DNA of 5,456 nt. Source: an uncultured Clostridia bacterium. GTDB taxonomy: Bacteria > Bacillota > Clostridia > Christensenellales > Borkfalkiaceae. The notes beneath the pieces are model-generated. The model did not search any database and was not told the DNA's origin. It saw nothing but the letters and a program-made list of their open reading frames with translations. Shown here piece by piece: positions 5,276 to 5,456 of the stretch. The stretch covers positions 1 to 5,456 of the forward strand of contig CAKQSC010000071.1 in the NCBI GenBank assembly GCA_934271725.1, written 5' to 3'. The position numbers were made by a program, and so were the translations under genes. Position 1 is the first letter of the stretch, and each line of letters opens with the position of its first letter.

Positions 5276-5306
5276 AAAAAGACGAACAATCGCTGTTCGT
5301 CTTTTT
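5276..5306 (+). terminator. Strong hairpin terminator, bidirectional
   Basis: AAAAAGACGAACA (5276-5288) pairs perfectly with TGTTCGTCTTTTT (5294-5306) around loop ATCGC, giving a 13-base-pair stem whose outer A:T pairs serve as U-tract in either direction. The inner arms are the same as those of the tRNA-Ser terminator 170 bases upstream. Confidence 0.85.
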
Positions 5307-5456
5307 GTTATTGTCACGCCATGGCAATGTCCTGAACTTATAGAGAAATAAATAAAATGTAAGCACCGAAATAAAGTTCGCATATTTTTTTATCGGAGTA
5401 CTACAACAAGCAAAATAAAATCTAAGTTCATAAATAACAATTGTTACTCATTGAGT

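Larger units (their letters stand above)
5088..5456. other. Region without a conventional gene, right end of window
   Basis: These 369 bases hold no ORF with recognisable homology on either strand. They contain the tRNA terminator, a hairpin (GAACCCC/GGGGTTC, 5148-5166), a promoter-like and small-ORF cluster (5188-5269), a second strong hairpin terminator (5276-5306) and then about 150 AT-rich bases with frequent stops. That last stretch has only an isolated palindrome GCCATGGC and the inverted repeats at 5435-5456. Confidence 0.6.

Noticed and set aside
5319..5326. Palindrome GCCATGGC as operator
   Set aside because: An isolated eight-base palindrome whose flanks do not extend the symmetry and with no promoter beside it; chance is enough.
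1..5456. CRISPR array, insertion sequence, toxin-antitoxin or defence system
   Set aside because: No spaced direct repeats, transposase motifs, terminal inverted repeats or defence-protein domains could be seen on either strand.

Overview
The window is a bacterial chromosomal segment that carries the start of a division and cell-wall (dcw) cluster on the minus strand, with a ribosomal protein gene and a tRNA gene facing away from it. The Bacillota-type order mraZ-rsmH-ftsL-class B PBP, the RsmH C-terminus with a CxC...CxCG motif before its TKHPITAS block, the purine-rich Shine-Dalgarno sites and the ACG/GCG/TCG/CCG-ending codons suggest an uncultivated Clostridia-like anaerobe. This placement is inference. 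Nothing here fixes the genus.

Reading the minus strand from right to left: murI (glutamate racemase, 4556-3846) is followed by a short intergenic region with a good promoter and a likely MraZ operator (3743-3785). Then come mraZ (3708-3277), rsmH (3284-2350), an ftsL-like gene (2324-1707) and a class B penicillin-binding protein (ftsI/spoVD type, 1690 to beyond the left edge). The genes from mraZ to the PBP overlap or are separated by only a few tens of bases, so they form one operon: transcriptional regulator, 16S rRNA methyltransferase, divisome bitopic protein, septal transpeptidase. MurI just upstream supplies D-glutamate for the peptidoglycan precursor whose strands the PBP cross-links.

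On the plus strand a divergent promoter drives rpsT (ribosomal protein bS20, 4689-4961). After a hairpin comes tRNA-Ser(UGA) with encoded CCA (5000-5087) and a strong intrinsic terminator. The last 370 bases hold no conventional gene. They contain a second hairpin terminator with the same arms as the first and, between the two, a promoter-like TATAAT, a Shine-Dalgarno and an 11-codon ORF.

The most notable feature is that rsmH is broken into two overlapping frames within its conserved GHP(A/S)KRTFQAIR motif. The downstream half is fully conserved, so this is a recent frameshift, a sequence error or a recoding/restart event. I saw no mobile element, CRISPR array or defence system. Apart from the broken rsmH and the small right-hand transcription unit, the region is an ordinary housekeeping locus.
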